Under the pieces are notes generated by a model, which was not told the origin of the DNA, ran no database searches, and worked only from the letters and a program-made list of their open reading frames with translations. A DNA stretch of 64,000 nt from CAVQJU01 sp963755195 (GTDB lineage Bacteria > Acidobacteriota > Vicinamibacteria > Vicinamibacterales > CAVVIG01). The stretch lies in contig CAVWIZ010000003.1 in assembly GCA_963755195.1 (NCBI GenBank), positions 434,001 through 498,000 on the forward strand, given 5' to 3'. Of this stretch, positions 8,128 to 17,393 are shown in pieces (position 1 is the stretch's first letter; every line of letters starts with the position of its first letter). A program made the translations under genes and the position numbers.

Positions 8128-8954
8128 CCGACTCGCCGTAGATCCCACTGACGGCGGCGGCCGGTGTTCTGCAGGAACCCTTTGATTGGCAGCGCGACTT
8201 CAGGTCCAGCCTCGACCTGCGGCGCCGTGCGGATGGTCATCGAATACATGGCGTGGTCGCGGTCGTAGAAGATCTCGCGTCCGTCAGGCGACCACATCGG
8301 ACATTCCCCGCCGCCTGTCGTCAGCCGCGTCTTGGCGCCGGTCCGCGGGTACGGCTCGAGATAGATCTCGAATGTGCCTGACGCGTTCGACGTGTACGCG
8401 TACCATTTCCCGTCCGGTGAGAATCGTCCGCTCAACTCGGCCGAGGTGGGCGCCATGACAAAGGGACGCATCACACGCTCGCCCGGCGTGAACGCCCAGA
8501 TGTCGTAGTCGTCGTTTTCCTTCCGCGTAATGTACGTGATCAGATCTGGCGACGTCGACCACATCTCCGGCGCCCGCGCGGTGTCGTTCAGGAGCTCCGG
8601 CGATCCGGATCCGTCGGCGGCCTGCCAGAACAGCCTCGCCGCCTCGGGTCCGGTGAAGAGGAGCCGTCGATCGTCAGGCGACCAGGTGGGAAAGCGTCCG
8701 GCGCCGAATCGCCGGGCCGCCGCGATGTTTGAGAGGTCGGCGAGCCACACACTCCCGTCGCCCGTGTCGAAGGCCACGCGGCGTCCGTCATGCGAGATTC
8801 TCGGCGCGAACACGCCGGGTAGAAGCACGCCCAATGAGGTGACGACGCCGGCGCGATCGACGAGCGCCAGCTTGAACACGGGCATCTGCTGCGCGAACAA
8901 CGCCACGAAGCCCAGAACCGCCGCGACGGCCAGCGCGAACGCCGTTTTCATCAT
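8112..8954 (-). CDS. TolB/PD40-type beta-propeller protein, 3' truncated
   Basis: 280 residues beginning with a signal or anchor segment (residues 4-22). The rest is PD40 blades: PRISHDGRRVAFDT, PTWSPDDRRLLFTG, RFSPDGKWYAYTSN-A-S-G and PMWSPDGREIFYDR. This resembles the sensor half of the Acidobacteria-type Ser/Thr kinases or transcriptional regulators that end in WD40-like propellers, but there is no kinase or DNA-binding domain here. The last blades stop in a sequence that should continue after R-R-Q-W-D, and the reading frame runs out inside the neighbouring methyltransferase end. It is therefore probably a fragment cut at the junction near 8130-8150. Confidence 0.6.
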   Translation of the reverse strand: MMKTAFALAVAAVLGFVALFAQQMPVFKLALVDRAGVVTSLGVLLPGVFAPRISHDGRRVAFDTGDGSVWLADLSNIAAARRFGAGRFPTWSPDDRRLLFTGPEAARLFWQAADGSGSPELLNDTARAPEMWSTSPDLITYITRKENDDYDIWAFTPGERVMRPFVMAPTSAELSGRFSPDGKWYAYTSNASGTFEIYLEPYPRTGAKTRLTTGGGECPMWSPDGREIFYDRDHAMYSMTIRTAPQVEAGPEVALPIKGFLQNTGRRRQWDLRRVGHLVT

Positions 8955-9096
8955 GGCCCGTTAGACACCGGCGCCGCGGATATGGCTGATCGGCTATAGA
9001 CGCGCCAGACGATCATATGTAGAGGCACCCCGCGAGAAATCGACGCGCTCGGCCACGACTGCGATTACCCTATCACGTACTTCAGGAGGAGCGCCC

Positions 9097-9658
9097 ATGC
9101 GAGCTGTCGCGTCAATCGTGGCCGTGCTTTCGCTTGCCGCCGCGGCAGGAGCCCAGAAGTCCGCGGTGCACGTGCCGAGAACCGCGCCGGCGCCGACGCT
9201 TCAGCCGACCGGCAACCCGCCGCCGAGCGCGGCCGACGCCGCGACGATCCGGGAGGTGCTCGCGTTTGAAAAAGAGATGGAGGCCGCCGTCGTGCGCGGC
9301 GACGCGAAGACGCTCGATCCCATGCTCTCGCCCGACTTCATCTTCACGCACGGCGACGGCTGGACCACGGGCGGCGCGCCGCTCAAGACCGACACCAAAG
9401 CCAGCTGGCTCGCCTACGTCGTCAAGCAGCCGGCGCCGTATCTCTACCGCGAGCTCGATCACGTGCAGGTGGAGCTGCACGGCGACATCGCGATTACGGT
9501 CGGCCGGTACCTGGTACCTGCCGCAGTCGGACAACCGGCAGCCCGGACATCTCTATGTGTGGTTTGAGCGGGTCTATCAGAAACAGAATGGCGCGTGGAA
9601 GCACCTCTCGCACAAGACGGTAAAAGGCCCGGTGCGCGAGGACGGCCCGGCGAACTAG
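9097..9658 (+). CDS. SnoaL-like (DUF4440-type) exported protein, frameshifted
   Basis: ATG 9097 follows a strong AGGAGGAG. A signal peptide ends at A-A-G-A-Q near residue 20. A Pro-rich linker leads into an NTF2-fold domain: EVLAFEKEMEAAVVRGD, LDPMLSPDFIFTHGDG and ELHGDIAITVGRY. At about 9510 the frame changes and the domain completes as HLYVWFERVYQKQNG, then W-K-H-L-S-H, stopping at 9658. Together the pieces give about 186 residues, normal for this family. Function of such stand-alone domains is usually unknown. Confidence 0.65.
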
Positions 9659-9668
9659 GTCCGGCTGG

Positions 9669-10341
9669 TCACTTCGGCCGGCAGACCATCGACATCACAA
9701 GGTTGCACGTCTGGATCGGCAGGAGGGGCAGCGGGAAGAATGTGCGGCGCTCGACGGTGAAGTGCTTCTCGAGCGCGAAGACGATCTCGTCGGCCAGGTT
9801 GACGTGCTCCGATTCGACCAGGAAATCGTAGGAGATGTTGTTGCGCTTTTCGAAGATTCGCCGCGCGGAAATGTTGCGCGCCAGCGTATAGGCCAGGCTG
9901 CCCTCGCAGGGAATCACGACTTGAAAGAACCCGTCTGGCTTGAGCACGCGCCGGATTTCGGCCACGGCATCCGGGAGCCGCGGGAGATGCTCGAGCACAT
10001 GCACCGCCAACGCCCGGTCGAAGCTCGCACCTGGGGAAAGCGCTTCTTGATTTCGTCGGCCATCTCGGCGCGAAGCTCATTCGCGACAAGGACTGCTTGC
10101 CGAGGTCTTCGAATTCCAGGTGCGCGCCAAGCCCCGCGCCAATCTCCAGCGTCCGCGAGCCGGATTTGATCGGTTCGGTAAACGCGCCACGATGGTTGAA
10201 ACGCTCGACCATTCCATATTTGTCGGGCAGGACCTTGTGCCAGTGAATCACGAAGTCTTCGCGCGCACGCTTCTGCTCGTCGGTCAGCACGGGAAGCTGC
10301 TTGGGCCACTGGTACATCGGAGTGATGCGCTGAATAGCCAT
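9669..10341 (-). CDS. Class I SAM methyltransferase, frameshifted
   Basis: Start ATG at 10341. The first frame carries RTLEIGAGLGAHLEFE (motif I). Near 10095 it passes to a frame with A-N-E-L-R-A-E-M and KKRFPQVRAS, and near 10025 to a third frame with AVHVLEHLPRLPDAV and EIRRVLKPDGFFQV. The C terminus, containing E-S-E-H-V-N-L-A-D-E-I, ends at 9669. Motif order is that of small-molecule or glycan methyltransferases. It begins 20 bases after the end of egtD on the same strand, but a role in ergothioneine synthesis is not implied by the family. Two frame changes fit the error pattern of the window. Confidence 0.65.
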
Positions 10342-10361
10342 GAATGCCGTGCCGCCGGTGC

Positions 10362-11359
10362 CTACACTGCCTCGGCAAGCGTCAACGCAAAGCGGTCGGC
10401 CGGATCGATCCATTGCTTCAACAGCCGGAAGCCTGCCTCCTCGAGATTCGCGACCAGTTCGTCGGGACGGTACTTGTACGAGCTCTCTGTCCAGATCGAC
10501 TCGCCTTCCGTGAGGACGATATCGACGCCGTCCACGCCCTCGATTCCAGGGGCCGGCACCGACACGCGCTGTGACACGCGGCTCACCAGGTGCATCTCGA
10601 CGCGCGATGGCGCGGGCGTCCACACGGCGCGGTGGACGAATTGGCCGATGTCGAAGTTGCCGCCGAGCTCGCGGTTGATTCGAACCAGGAGATTCCGGTT
10701 GAAGGCGGCGGTCACGCCCAGCGGATCGTCGTAGGCCAGGAGCAGCTCGCGCTCGGGCTTCACGAGGTCGGCGCCGATGAGCAACGCGTCGCCTGCGCGT
10801 CAGACGCCGCGCGGACGCCGTCGCAGAAAGGCCTCGGCGCCGGGCCGATCGAAGTTGCCGATGTTCGATCCGAGAAACAGGACGAGCGCGCGGCCGCTCC
10901 GCGTCTCGCCGGCCGCCTGCGACCAGCCCGGCTTCGTAGCGCGCCTCGTACGTCGACGATGTGGACGTCGGGACAGAGTCGCCGCCAGCGTACGGGTTGC
11001 CGCATCGAGCGCGCTCGGCGAGATGTCCACCAGCCGCAGGTCGAGGCGCTCGGTGCCCAGCCGGCCCTGGCCCACGAGCGTCGCCAGCTTCTCCCCGCTC
11101 CCGGGCCCGAGCTCGATGATCGTCGTCAGGCCCGGTACCGGCGGCGAGGATGGATCGGCCGTGCGCCGCGAGCAGCCGCGTTTCGCGTGCGGGTGATGCC
11201 GTACCACGGCAGCGCGCAGATCGCGTCGAACAGCGCCGACCCCAGCTCGTCGTAGAAGTACCGCGACGGGAGCTGGCGCGGCGCGAGGTTCAGGTAGTAA
11301 TGCACGTCGGCGGCGAATTGCGCGACCGGCGGCGCGATTGGCTCGGTACGGATCATCAT
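10362..11359 (-). CDS. egtD: L-histidine N-alpha-methyltransferase EgtD, frameshifted
   Basis: Transfers three methyl groups from SAM to histidine, giving hercynine for ergothioneine synthesis. The start (ATG 11359 or 11356) overlaps the egtB stop. The N-terminal piece has YYLNLAPRQLPSRYFYDE and LPWYGITRTR. A second frame from about 11150 has TIIELGPGSGEKLATL (SAM site) and RLVDISPSALDAA; later pieces give LFLGSNIGNFDRP and LLLAYDDPLGVTAAFNRNL. The C terminus has E-G-E-S-I-W-T-E-S-S-Y-K-Y, with the Glu and Ser that in EgtD contact the histidine substrate. The span of about 330 codons is normal. At least three frame changes are present. Confidence 0.85.
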
Positions 11360-12673
11360 CTGACGCACCTGAATGTCGCGTAGACGTACGGATAGCGCGC
11401 GCGAAACCAGTTGCGGAAGCGTCGGCCGCAGCAGCTCGCGCGCGGTGGCCGGCGACGCGCCCTTCATCACGAAGTGCTCGCCGTCGAAGAAGTCGGCCGA
11501 ATACTCGGGGTACGACGCCATCGGGCGGAAGCCCGGGAACGGCGCGAACGTCGTGCTCGTCCACTCCCATCCGTTGCCGACCAGATCGTCGACGCCCCAG
11601 GCGCTCGCGCCGGCTGGATGGCTGCCGGCCGGCTGCGGATCCCAGCTCGAGAAGTCGAAGACGCCGTGCGCGTCGTCCGGCTCCGCGGCGCCCCACGGAT
11701 GAGAGACGGCGCTCGTCCCGTCGGCGCCAAACGCGGCACGCTGGTATTCGGCTTCGGTCGGCAGCCGCGCGCCGCGCCATCGCGCGTACGCGGCCGCCTC
11801 GGCGTGGCTGACGTAGACCGGCCACGACAGCGGCAGCGGGACCAGGTCGAACATCCCGCGCCAGTACCAGCCGCCATCGACGCGCTCCCAGAACAGCGGA
11901 TGTTCGACGTGCTCGCTCTGCACCCACTGCCAGTCCTGCGGTCGCCACCACCTGGCGTCGCGATAACCGCCGGCTTCGACGAACTCCAGAAACCGCGCGT
12001 TCGTCACGTTGTGCTGTTCGATTGCGAACGCCGGCACCTCGACCGCGCAGGCGGGAAACTCGTTGTCCCATCCAAACGGGACGGCCGCGCGATCGACGCC
12101 AAGCGTGGCGCGACCCGGGCGGCAATCTCAATCCACGCCTCGGCAGGCGGACGGCCATCGACGGCTGGACGATACACCGGCGGACGCCGTTTCTCGTCGA
12201 ACGGCAGGCGATGCCACATGTACAGGAGCGTCTCCTGGTGCATCGCCTCGTGCTCGAGGATGCTGAACACCGCCTCGGCGCGATCGAGCAGCGGATCGCC
12301 CGGTCGATCCAGATCCTCGCGCGCGAGGACGTCGAGCACGCGGGCGTCCGCTTCATCGGCGAACTGCGCGAACGGCGGCTCGCGGACGGCCAACCGCGCA
12401 GGCTTCGGCGCCGCGTCTGGCGATTCGTGCGGATCGATGCCCCGCGCGAACAGCGCCTCGAGGCGCGCGTCGATGCTCGCGTCGGCCGAGCGCCTTCTTC
12501 ACGAGCGTGTTGAAGCTGAACCCCGGCAGGTGGCCCTCATAGAAGACGATCGGATGGCGGAGCGCGATCGGCCGGCTGTAATAGACGGGCTCGGGAAGCA
12601 TGTCGAACAGCGCCCGCGATCGGTCGCGGTTGCGTCGATACCAGGAAACGGCGGCCTCGCGGTCCAGAGTCAC
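11356..12673 (-). CDS. egtB: Ergothioneine sulfoxide synthase EgtB, frameshifted
   Basis: Iron- and oxygen-dependent enzyme joining hercynine to a thiol (gamma-Glu-Cys or Cys). GTG 12673 has AAGGA upstream. Residues from the start include RALFDMLPEPVYYSRPI and HPIVFYEGHLPGF. The DinB-type iron ligands appear as LEHEAMHQE (H-x3-H-x-E). The later frame has G-W-D-N-E-F-P and then the FGE-sulfatase-like domain with RLPTEAEYQRAAFG, DLVGNGWEWTS and HFVMKGAS. At about 11430 one extra C breaks R-P-T-F-R-N-W-F-R; without it the protein ends with Y-P-Y-V-Y-A-T-F-R-C at the TGA overlapping egtD. Total span of about 439 codons is typical. Divergent from thiS. Confidence 0.85.
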
Positions 12674-12721
12674 GCCTTGATCCTTATACGAAACCGGTCG
12701 TCCGTGTCGATGTGGGATAAA

Positions 12722-12949
12722 ATGGCCCACCGGATGGGGCCGCCCCGGGTGCAGATCACGCTCAACGGCGATCCTTTCGACCTGTCCGGTCCGCTCACCG
12801 TCAGCGAATTGCTGGTGCGGCTCGACATCGACGCGCGCCGGGTCGCCGTCGAGCACAATCTCGTCGTCCTCAAGCGTGCGGTGTTCGACGCCACCATCGT
12901 GCGCGAAGGCGATCAGGTCGAAATCGTCAACTTTGTCGGCGGCGGATAA
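12722..12949 (+). CDS. thiS: Sulfur carrier protein ThiS
   Basis: 75 residues, intact, with the ubiquitin-like beta-grasp pattern: VQITLNGDPFDL, LTVSELLVRLDI, RRVAVEHNLVVL and GDQVEIVNFVGGG. The C-terminal Gly-Gly is the site that becomes a thiocarboxylate and donates sulfur to the thiazole ring of thiamine. ATG 12722 is preferred; an internal ATG at 12734 would also leave the whole fold. The stop is one base before thiG, so the two are translated as a unit. The 48-base gap to divergent egtB is too short for a TPP riboswitch. Confidence 0.9.
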   Translation: MAHRMGPPRVQITLNGDPFDLSGPLTVSELLVRLDIDARRVAVEHNLVVLKRAVFDATIVREGDQVEIVNFVGGG

Positions 12950-12950
12950 C

Positions 12951-13760
12951 ATGAACCCCGATCCTTTCGTCATCGCGGGCAAGACGTTCGCGTCGCGCCT
13001 CATCGTCGGCACCGGCAAATACTCGTCGAACCGCCGTCATGGTCAAGGCGCACGACGCGTCCGGCGCCGACATGGTCACCGTCGCCGTCAGACGCGTCAA
13101 CATCTCGCGGCCGGGCGAGGGCGGCGCCGCGCGCGGGTCGCGCGAGGAATCGCTGCTCGACTACATCGACACGTCGAAGTACTTCCTGCTCCCGAACACC
13201 GCCGGCTGTTACACCGCCGACGAGGCCATCCGGACGGCGCGGCTCGGCCGCGAGGCGGGTCTGTCGAACTGGGTGAAGCTCGAGGTGATCGGCGACGAGC
13301 GGACGCTTGTTCCCGGACAACGAAGCGCTCGTCGAAGCCACACGCGTGCTGGTCGGCGAAGGGTTCGTCGTGCTGCCCTACACGAGCGACGATCCCGTCG
13401 TCTGCCGCAAGCTCGAAGACGCCGGCGCGGCCGCCGTCATGCCGCTCGGCGCGCCCGATCGGTTCGGGCCTCGGCATTCAGAACGCGAACAACATCCGGA
13501 TCATCCGCGAGTTCTCGCACGTGCCCGTCATCGTCGATGCCGGCGTCGGCACGGCGTCGGATGCCGCGCTCGCGATGGAGCTCGGCGCCGACGGCGTGCT
13601 GATGAACACGGCCATCGCCGGCGCGCAGGATCCGGTGGCCATGGCCGAATCGATGAAGCTCGCCGTCCGCGCCGGCCGGCTGGCCTATCTCGCCGGCCGC
13701 ATTCCGCGGAAGATGTACGCGACCGCCAGCAGCCCGGTTGAAGGAATGGTCGGTCGGTGA
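12951..13760 (+). CDS. thiG: Thiazole synthase ThiG, frameshifted
   Basis: Condenses deoxyxylulose phosphate, dehydroglycine and the ThiS thiocarboxylate to the thiamine thiazole. From ATG 12951: DPFVIAGKTFASRLIVGTGKY, then a frame change near 13033. The next piece has VTVAVRRVNI, LLPNTAGCYTADEAIRTAR and WVKLEVIGDE with the Schiff-base lysine region. After about 13310 a third frame gives D-N-E-A-L-V-E-A-T and AGAAAVMPLGAP. From about 13460 the first frame resumes with GLGIQNANNIRII, VPVIVDAGVGTASDAA and GADGVLMNTAIAGA. The span of 269 codons is normal, so the gene is probably functional with three sequence errors. No thiO, thiE or thiC is nearby. Confidence 0.85.
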   Translation: MNPDPFVIAGKTFASRLIVGTGKYSSNRRHGQGARRVRRRHGHRRRQTRQHLAAGRGRRRARVARGIAARLHRHVEVLPAPEHRRLLHRRRGHPDGAARPRGGSVELGEARGDRRRADACSRTTKRSSKPHACWSAKGSSCCPTRATIPSSAASSKTPARPPSCRSARPIGSGLGIQNANNIRIIREFSHVPVIVDAGVGTASDAALAMELGADGVLMNTAIAGAQDPVAMAESMKLAVRAGRLAYLAGRIPRKMYATASSPVEGMVGR

Positions 13761-13784
13761 CGCGCGTCACGCAGATGCCGCTCC

Positions 13785-14654
13785 GTGACACTGCGACCGG
13801 TATCGCTTAGTCTCGCTGGTCTCGGCCTCGCTGGTCTCGGCCTCGCACTCCTCGTCGCTCTCGCGTCGGCGCTCTATTCAACGGGCATTCCTGTCTACGC
13901 GGGCCTGCTGCTCGCCGTGCTCTGGTTGCTCGCTGTCATTCGGCCGCACGCTGCCCTGCTCGTGCTGGCCGTCACCGTACCGTTGCTCCGTGGGCTCAAC
14001 TCGGTGCAGGTGGACACGGAAGCAATCGTGATCCTCATTCTGTCCGGCACGATGATCGCGGCGGTCCGGACGCCACTGACAACGCTCGAGCCGCAGCGCC
14101 CGGCGATCGCGATTCCTGGGATCGTTCTCAGTGTGGTGGCGGTCTGGTCGTCCCTGGCGATCTACATCGTGTACGTCACGTACGTGCCCGAAGGAGTCGC
14201 GCTGATGTTGGCCGTCGCTCGGCATGCCCGCGACGGCGTCATGCGGCCGATCCACCTGCTCAGGGCAACCGCGATCGGGGCGCTCATCATGAGCGCCATC
14301 ACACTCGGCCTTCCGCCGACAAGAGCCGTGAACGCCGCCGGATCGCCGCTGTCGGTGACCGACCTCCTTGCGACTGCGGTCGACCCACGGCACGGAGCAC
14401 TGGGAGGCGTCGGCCTGGCGGCGTTGCTCTGGATGGGGACGGCGGCCGCGGTCCGCATCTCGCGAGGATTGAAGGCCAGTCCGAACGATCGTCTGCTGCT
14501 CGGATCCGCCGGCGCGCTCGTGGCGTTCGTCGTTGCGTGCCTGACCAGCCACTGGCTGCGCCCGGAGGCGGCGTTCCTGTTTTGGATTCTGCTGGGCGCG
14601 ACGCTCGCGCGCGCGGACGGAGACGCTCAGCCACCGCTCGGCCTGCCGCAATAG
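13785..14654 (+). CDS. Multi-spanning membrane protein, possible shortened O-antigen-ligase relative
   Basis: 289 residues from GTG 13785, mostly hydrophobic. Segments lie near residues 10-30, 36-55, 57-75, 80-93, 106-128 and later at about 207-225 and 243-275. The first 70 residues (a pair of short TM hairpins, then a P-H-A-A-L-L-V-L turn) and the last 80 look like the two ends of O-antigen ligase/Wzy proteins. The long central periplasmic loop with the Wzy_C motifs is missing. It may be an internally deleted ligase or an unrelated membrane protein. It meets the minus-strand YdcF-like gene tail to tail, and is the first gene of the glycan locus. Confidence 0.5.
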   Translation: MTLRPVSLSLAGLGLAGLGLALLVALASALYSTGIPVYAGLLLAVLWLLAVIRPHAALLVLAVTVPLLRGLNSVQVDTEAIVILILSGTMIAAVRTPLTTLEPQRPAIAIPGIVLSVVAVWSSLAIYIVYVTYVPEGVALMLAVARHARDGVMRPIHLLRATAIGALIMSAITLGLPPTRAVNAAGSPLSVTDLLATAVDPRHGALGGVGLAALLWMGTAAAVRISRGLKASPNDRLLLGSAGALVAFVVACLTSHWLRPEAAFLFWILLGATLARADGDAQPPLGLPQ

Positions 14655-14657
14655 CCT

Positions 14658-15318
14658 TCAGCGACAGCAGTAACGCAATCGATACACGACGAACTTCCCC
14701 CATTCGAGGATGGTGTTGCGAAACTGCCTCCGCCGCTGCCAGAGACTCTCGGGTTCGTACGGGTCTGCGGCAGCCGCTCGGAGCCTGACCGTCACGCCGG
14801 TTCCGCGCAGCGCATGCGTGAACGCGAATCGCGAGCGCGCGGTATGGTAGGCCGACGTCACAATCAACAAGGACGCGACGCGATGCGCGCGGGTCCACGC
14901 CGCAATCGCCTCCGCCTCGTCCATCGTGGACCTGACCTCTGGCTGCAACACGGTGATCGCGTTCGCGGGAACGCCGAACGCCTGGAAGTCTCGCAGCCGC
15001 TGGTCGAGACGCGATACGGTGGGAATCCCTCGCGCGTGCAGAATCTCCTCGATGGGCTCCTCCGGCTCGAGTGTCATCAGAATCAGGGGAGCTAATCCCG
15101 CGCGGTACAAGTCGGCGCCCTCGAGCTCCCGTTCCGGAGTTCTGCCGGCCAACACCACGATGGCGTCGGATGGCGCCGGATCGTCAACGTCAACGAGCAG
15201 GCGGCCGGCCCACGCCAGCGAGCGGTGCGCGCAGTCCGCACGCTGAAGCCCCAAGGACAACGACGATGAGCAGCGTGACGCCGGCGGCAACGGCGATGCG
15301 CCGGGGCCGAATCGTCAC
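14658..15318 (-). CDS. YdcF/ElyC-family (DUF218) membrane-anchored protein, frameshifted
   Basis: From GTG 15318 the first 30 residues give a basic start and one hydrophobic anchor (V-T-L-L-I-V-V-V-L-G). At about 15240 the frame changes to the DUF218 domain: DAIVVLAGRTPERELEGADLY, the helix of the A-G-L-A-P-L-I-L type, RSTMDEAEAIAAW and SLLIVTSAYHTARSRFAF. The C terminus R-N-T-I-L-E-W-G-K is also typical. DUF218 proteins act at the cell envelope (ElyC and SanA influence envelope integrity) though their chemistry is not settled. It follows the GT2 gene by 15 bases on the same strand and probably shares its transcript. Confidence 0.75.
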
Positions 15319-15332
15319 GACGTACTCGGATC

Positions 15333-16340
15333 TCAACGAGATGCATCCCGTCGCTTCGACCAGACGACGGAATCGGCGGGTGTTTCGGAATGCCCGTCGC
15401 TCGGAAGCTCCATCGAACGGACGCGGTACAGCACGTCCTCAAGCAGTTTGCGATTGGCCGAGATGACGTCGGCCACCAGGCCGATGAGCATCACCTGAAA
15501 ACCGACGATCATCAGCACGGCGGAGAGGAGAAGCGACTGAAGATGTCCCCCACCGCTGCCGGTGAGGTAGAAGTAGAGGAACCTGACTGAGACCGCAAAC
15601 CCGGCCGTAAACGTCAGCAGGCCAATCGACGCGAAGACCTTCAACGGCTCGTGCATCGTGTAGATCCGCACGATGGTCGATGCCGACCGCTTCACATACA
15701 CCCACACGTTGCCGAACAGCCGCGAGGGGCGGGTGCGCGGGTTCGTCCGGACGGGAACGTGCGTAATGGACATCCGTCTCTTGCCGGCCTGGATGATCGA
15801 CTCCAGCGTGTAGGTGAACTCCGACACGATCGTCATCCGCAACGCGGCCTCGCGCGTGTACGCGCGGAAGCCGCTCGTCGTATCCGGCAGGTGCGTGTTC
15901 GACACCTGCCGCACGACCCAGCTCCCCAGCCGCTGCAGGAACCGGCGGCTCCAGGACAAGTGCTGCAGCGCCGCCACGTTGCGATCGCCGACGACGATGT
16001 CGGCGTCGCCGCGCACTAGCGGGGCCACGAGCGCCGGGATGTCCTGGCCGGCATACTGGTTGTCCCCATCGGTATTGACGATGAAATCCGCGCCGAGCTT
16101 CAGGCAGGTGTCGATGCCCGTCATGAAGGCGGTCGCCAGGCCGCGTCGGTGGCGGAGCGACACGATGTGGTCCACACCGGAAGCGCGCGCCACCTCAGCC
16201 GTCCCATCGGTGGATCCATCGTCGATGACGAGAACCTCGACGACGTCGACGCCGGGGATGCTCTTGGGGAGGTCGCGGAGCGTCGCCGGAAGCGTCACGG
16301 CTTCATCGAGGCAGGGGATTTGAATGATGAGCTTGGCCAT
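15333..16340 (-). CDS. Family 2 glycosyltransferase, polyprenyl-phosphate sugar synthase type
   Basis: 335 residues, intact. The GT-A domain begins with IIQIPCLDEAVTLPATL and has DDGSTDGT at 40-47, N-T-D-G-D-N-Q-Y at 89-96 (the DxD-type metal site), V-G-D-R-N and DTTSGFRAYTREAA. Two C-terminal transmembrane helices follow (about 240-262 and 275-300), as in DPM1/GtrB-like enzymes. These transfer a sugar from a nucleotide donor to undecaprenyl or dolichyl phosphate on the cytoplasmic face. The product would be donor for the GT-C enzymes abundant in this locus, which is inference. Same strand as the GT4 gene 9 bases upstream and the DUF218 gene downstream. Confidence 0.88.
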   Translation of the reverse strand: MAKLIIQIPCLDEAVTLPATLRDLPKSIPGVDVVEVLVIDDGSTDGTAEVARASGVDHIVSLRHRRGLATAFMTGIDTCLKLGADFIVNTDGDNQYAGQDIPALVAPLVRGDADIVVGDRNVAALQHLSWSRRFLQRLGSWVVRQVSNTHLPDTTSGFRAYTREAALRMTIVSEFTYTLESIIQAGKRRMSITHVPVRTNPRTRPSRLFGNVWVYVKRSASTIVRIYTMHEPLKVFASIGLLTFTAGFAVSVRFLYFYLTGSGGGHLQSLLLSAVLMIVGFQVMLIGLVADVISANRKLLEDVLYRVRSMELPSDGHSETPADSVVWSKRRDASR

Positions 16341-16349
16341 GCGAATCGA

Positions 16350-17393
16350 CTACGTTCCTATCAGCCGGTCGATCACTCCATCCCACGTGACGGAGCGGGC
16401 GCGGTCGAATCCGGCGAGTCCAAGGCTCGCCGCCCGGGCGCGATCGCCGGCGAGGCGATTGATGGCCGTCGCGACAGCCTCGGGCTCGGGCGGACAGATG
16501 AACCCGTTGACGCCGTCCTCGACGAACTCCAACGGCCCGCCGGCGTCGGTGGACGTGATGACCGGCTTGCGGGCGAGAAACGCCTCGAGCGTCACGTACC
16601 CGTAGTCTTCGTCGTACGGCGCGTACAGCACGGCCAGCGCGCCTTTGTAGAAGTCGAGCACGTCCTGCTCCTCGATCGAGCCGAGAAAGTCCACGCGATC
16701 GGATATGCCGAGCGATTCGGCGAGCTCCTCGGTCCGTTGCCGCTGCGTGCCCGTGCCGACCATCACCAATCGAATCGGTCGATCGACGTGACACATCGCG
16801 CGCACGGCCAGATCCGGGCGCTTGATCGATTCGAGCCGCCCCACGAACAGCACGTAGTCGCCATACGGTCCGGGCTCGAAGCGGTCGGCAAACGGCGGCG
16901 GGGGATAGAGCGTCTCGCTGTCGAGGCCGTTGAATTTCGCGAGGCGCGCCGTCGTATTCCTGGAAATGCTGAAAATCCTCCGGCACTCTCGCAAGGCCTC
17001 GCCGTCCAACCGTATCACCGTGTCACGAATGCCGACGTCGCCTTCCGTGTGCGTGAACTCGCTATATTCGGTGCCGCACAACTCGTAGGCGGCGCGATAC
17101 TGGTGCATCAGCCAGGTGACCTTGTTCGGGTGGCGGACGAAGTAGGTCGGAAACTTCGACGCAATGACAAGGTCGATGGACCTGCCGTTGCTTTCGCTCA
17201 AGTCGATCAGATGCCAGGCGGCGGCGTGCGCGAGCAGCTCTTCCTTCGGGTACCACTTGAACGGAAGGCCGACCAGCTCGGCATCGTAGCCACGGCGCCG
17301 AAGCTCCGTGACCAGCGTCCTCACGAGGTACTCGGCGCCACCCCGCACAAAGGGCACCTGGGCTTCGCAGACGACAATTCGTTGGATGGCCAT
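16350..17393 (-). CDS. Family 4 glycosyltransferase
   Basis: 347 residues, intact, from ATG 17393. GT-B fold: N-terminal domain with FVRGGAEYLVRTLVTELRRRG, then YVLFVGRLESIKRPDLAVRA (182-201) opening the donor domain, VMVGTGTQRQRTEEL and VDFLGSIEEQDVLDFYKGA. The nucleotide-sugar E-x7-E region is DEDYGYVTLEAFLARKPVI (261-279), followed by A-G-G-P-L-E-F-V. Such enzymes are retaining transferases that use UDP- or GDP-sugars on lipid-linked glycans in the cytoplasm. Upstream and divergent lies another GT4 gene, 63 bases away. Confidence 0.88.
   Translation of the reverse strand: MAIQRIVVCEAQVPFVRGGAEYLVRTLVTELRRRGYDAELVGLPFKWYPKEELLAHAAAWHLIDLSESNGRSIDLVIASKFPTYFVRHPNKVTWLMHQYRAAYELCGTEYSEFTHTEGDVGIRDTVIRLDGEALRECRRIFSISRNTTARLAKFNGLDSETLYPPPPFADRFEPGPYGDYVLFVGRLESIKRPDLAVRAMCHVDRPIRLVMVGTGTQRQRTEELAESLGISDRVDFLGSIEEQDVLDFYKGALAVLYAPYDEDYGYVTLEAFLARKPVITSTDAGGPLEFVEDGVNGFICPPEPEAVATAINRLAGDRARAASLGLAGFDRARSVTWDGVIDRLIGT

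Noticed and set aside
12674..12721. TPP riboswitch ahead of thiS
   Set aside because: Only 48 bases separate thiS from the divergent egtB start, and no CTGAGA or matching thi-box sequence is present.
10320..17393. Methyltransferase (10341) and GT4 (17393) sharing the same first six residues
   Set aside because: M-A-I-Q-R-I is shared, but codons differ and the proteins belong to different folds; taken as coincidence.
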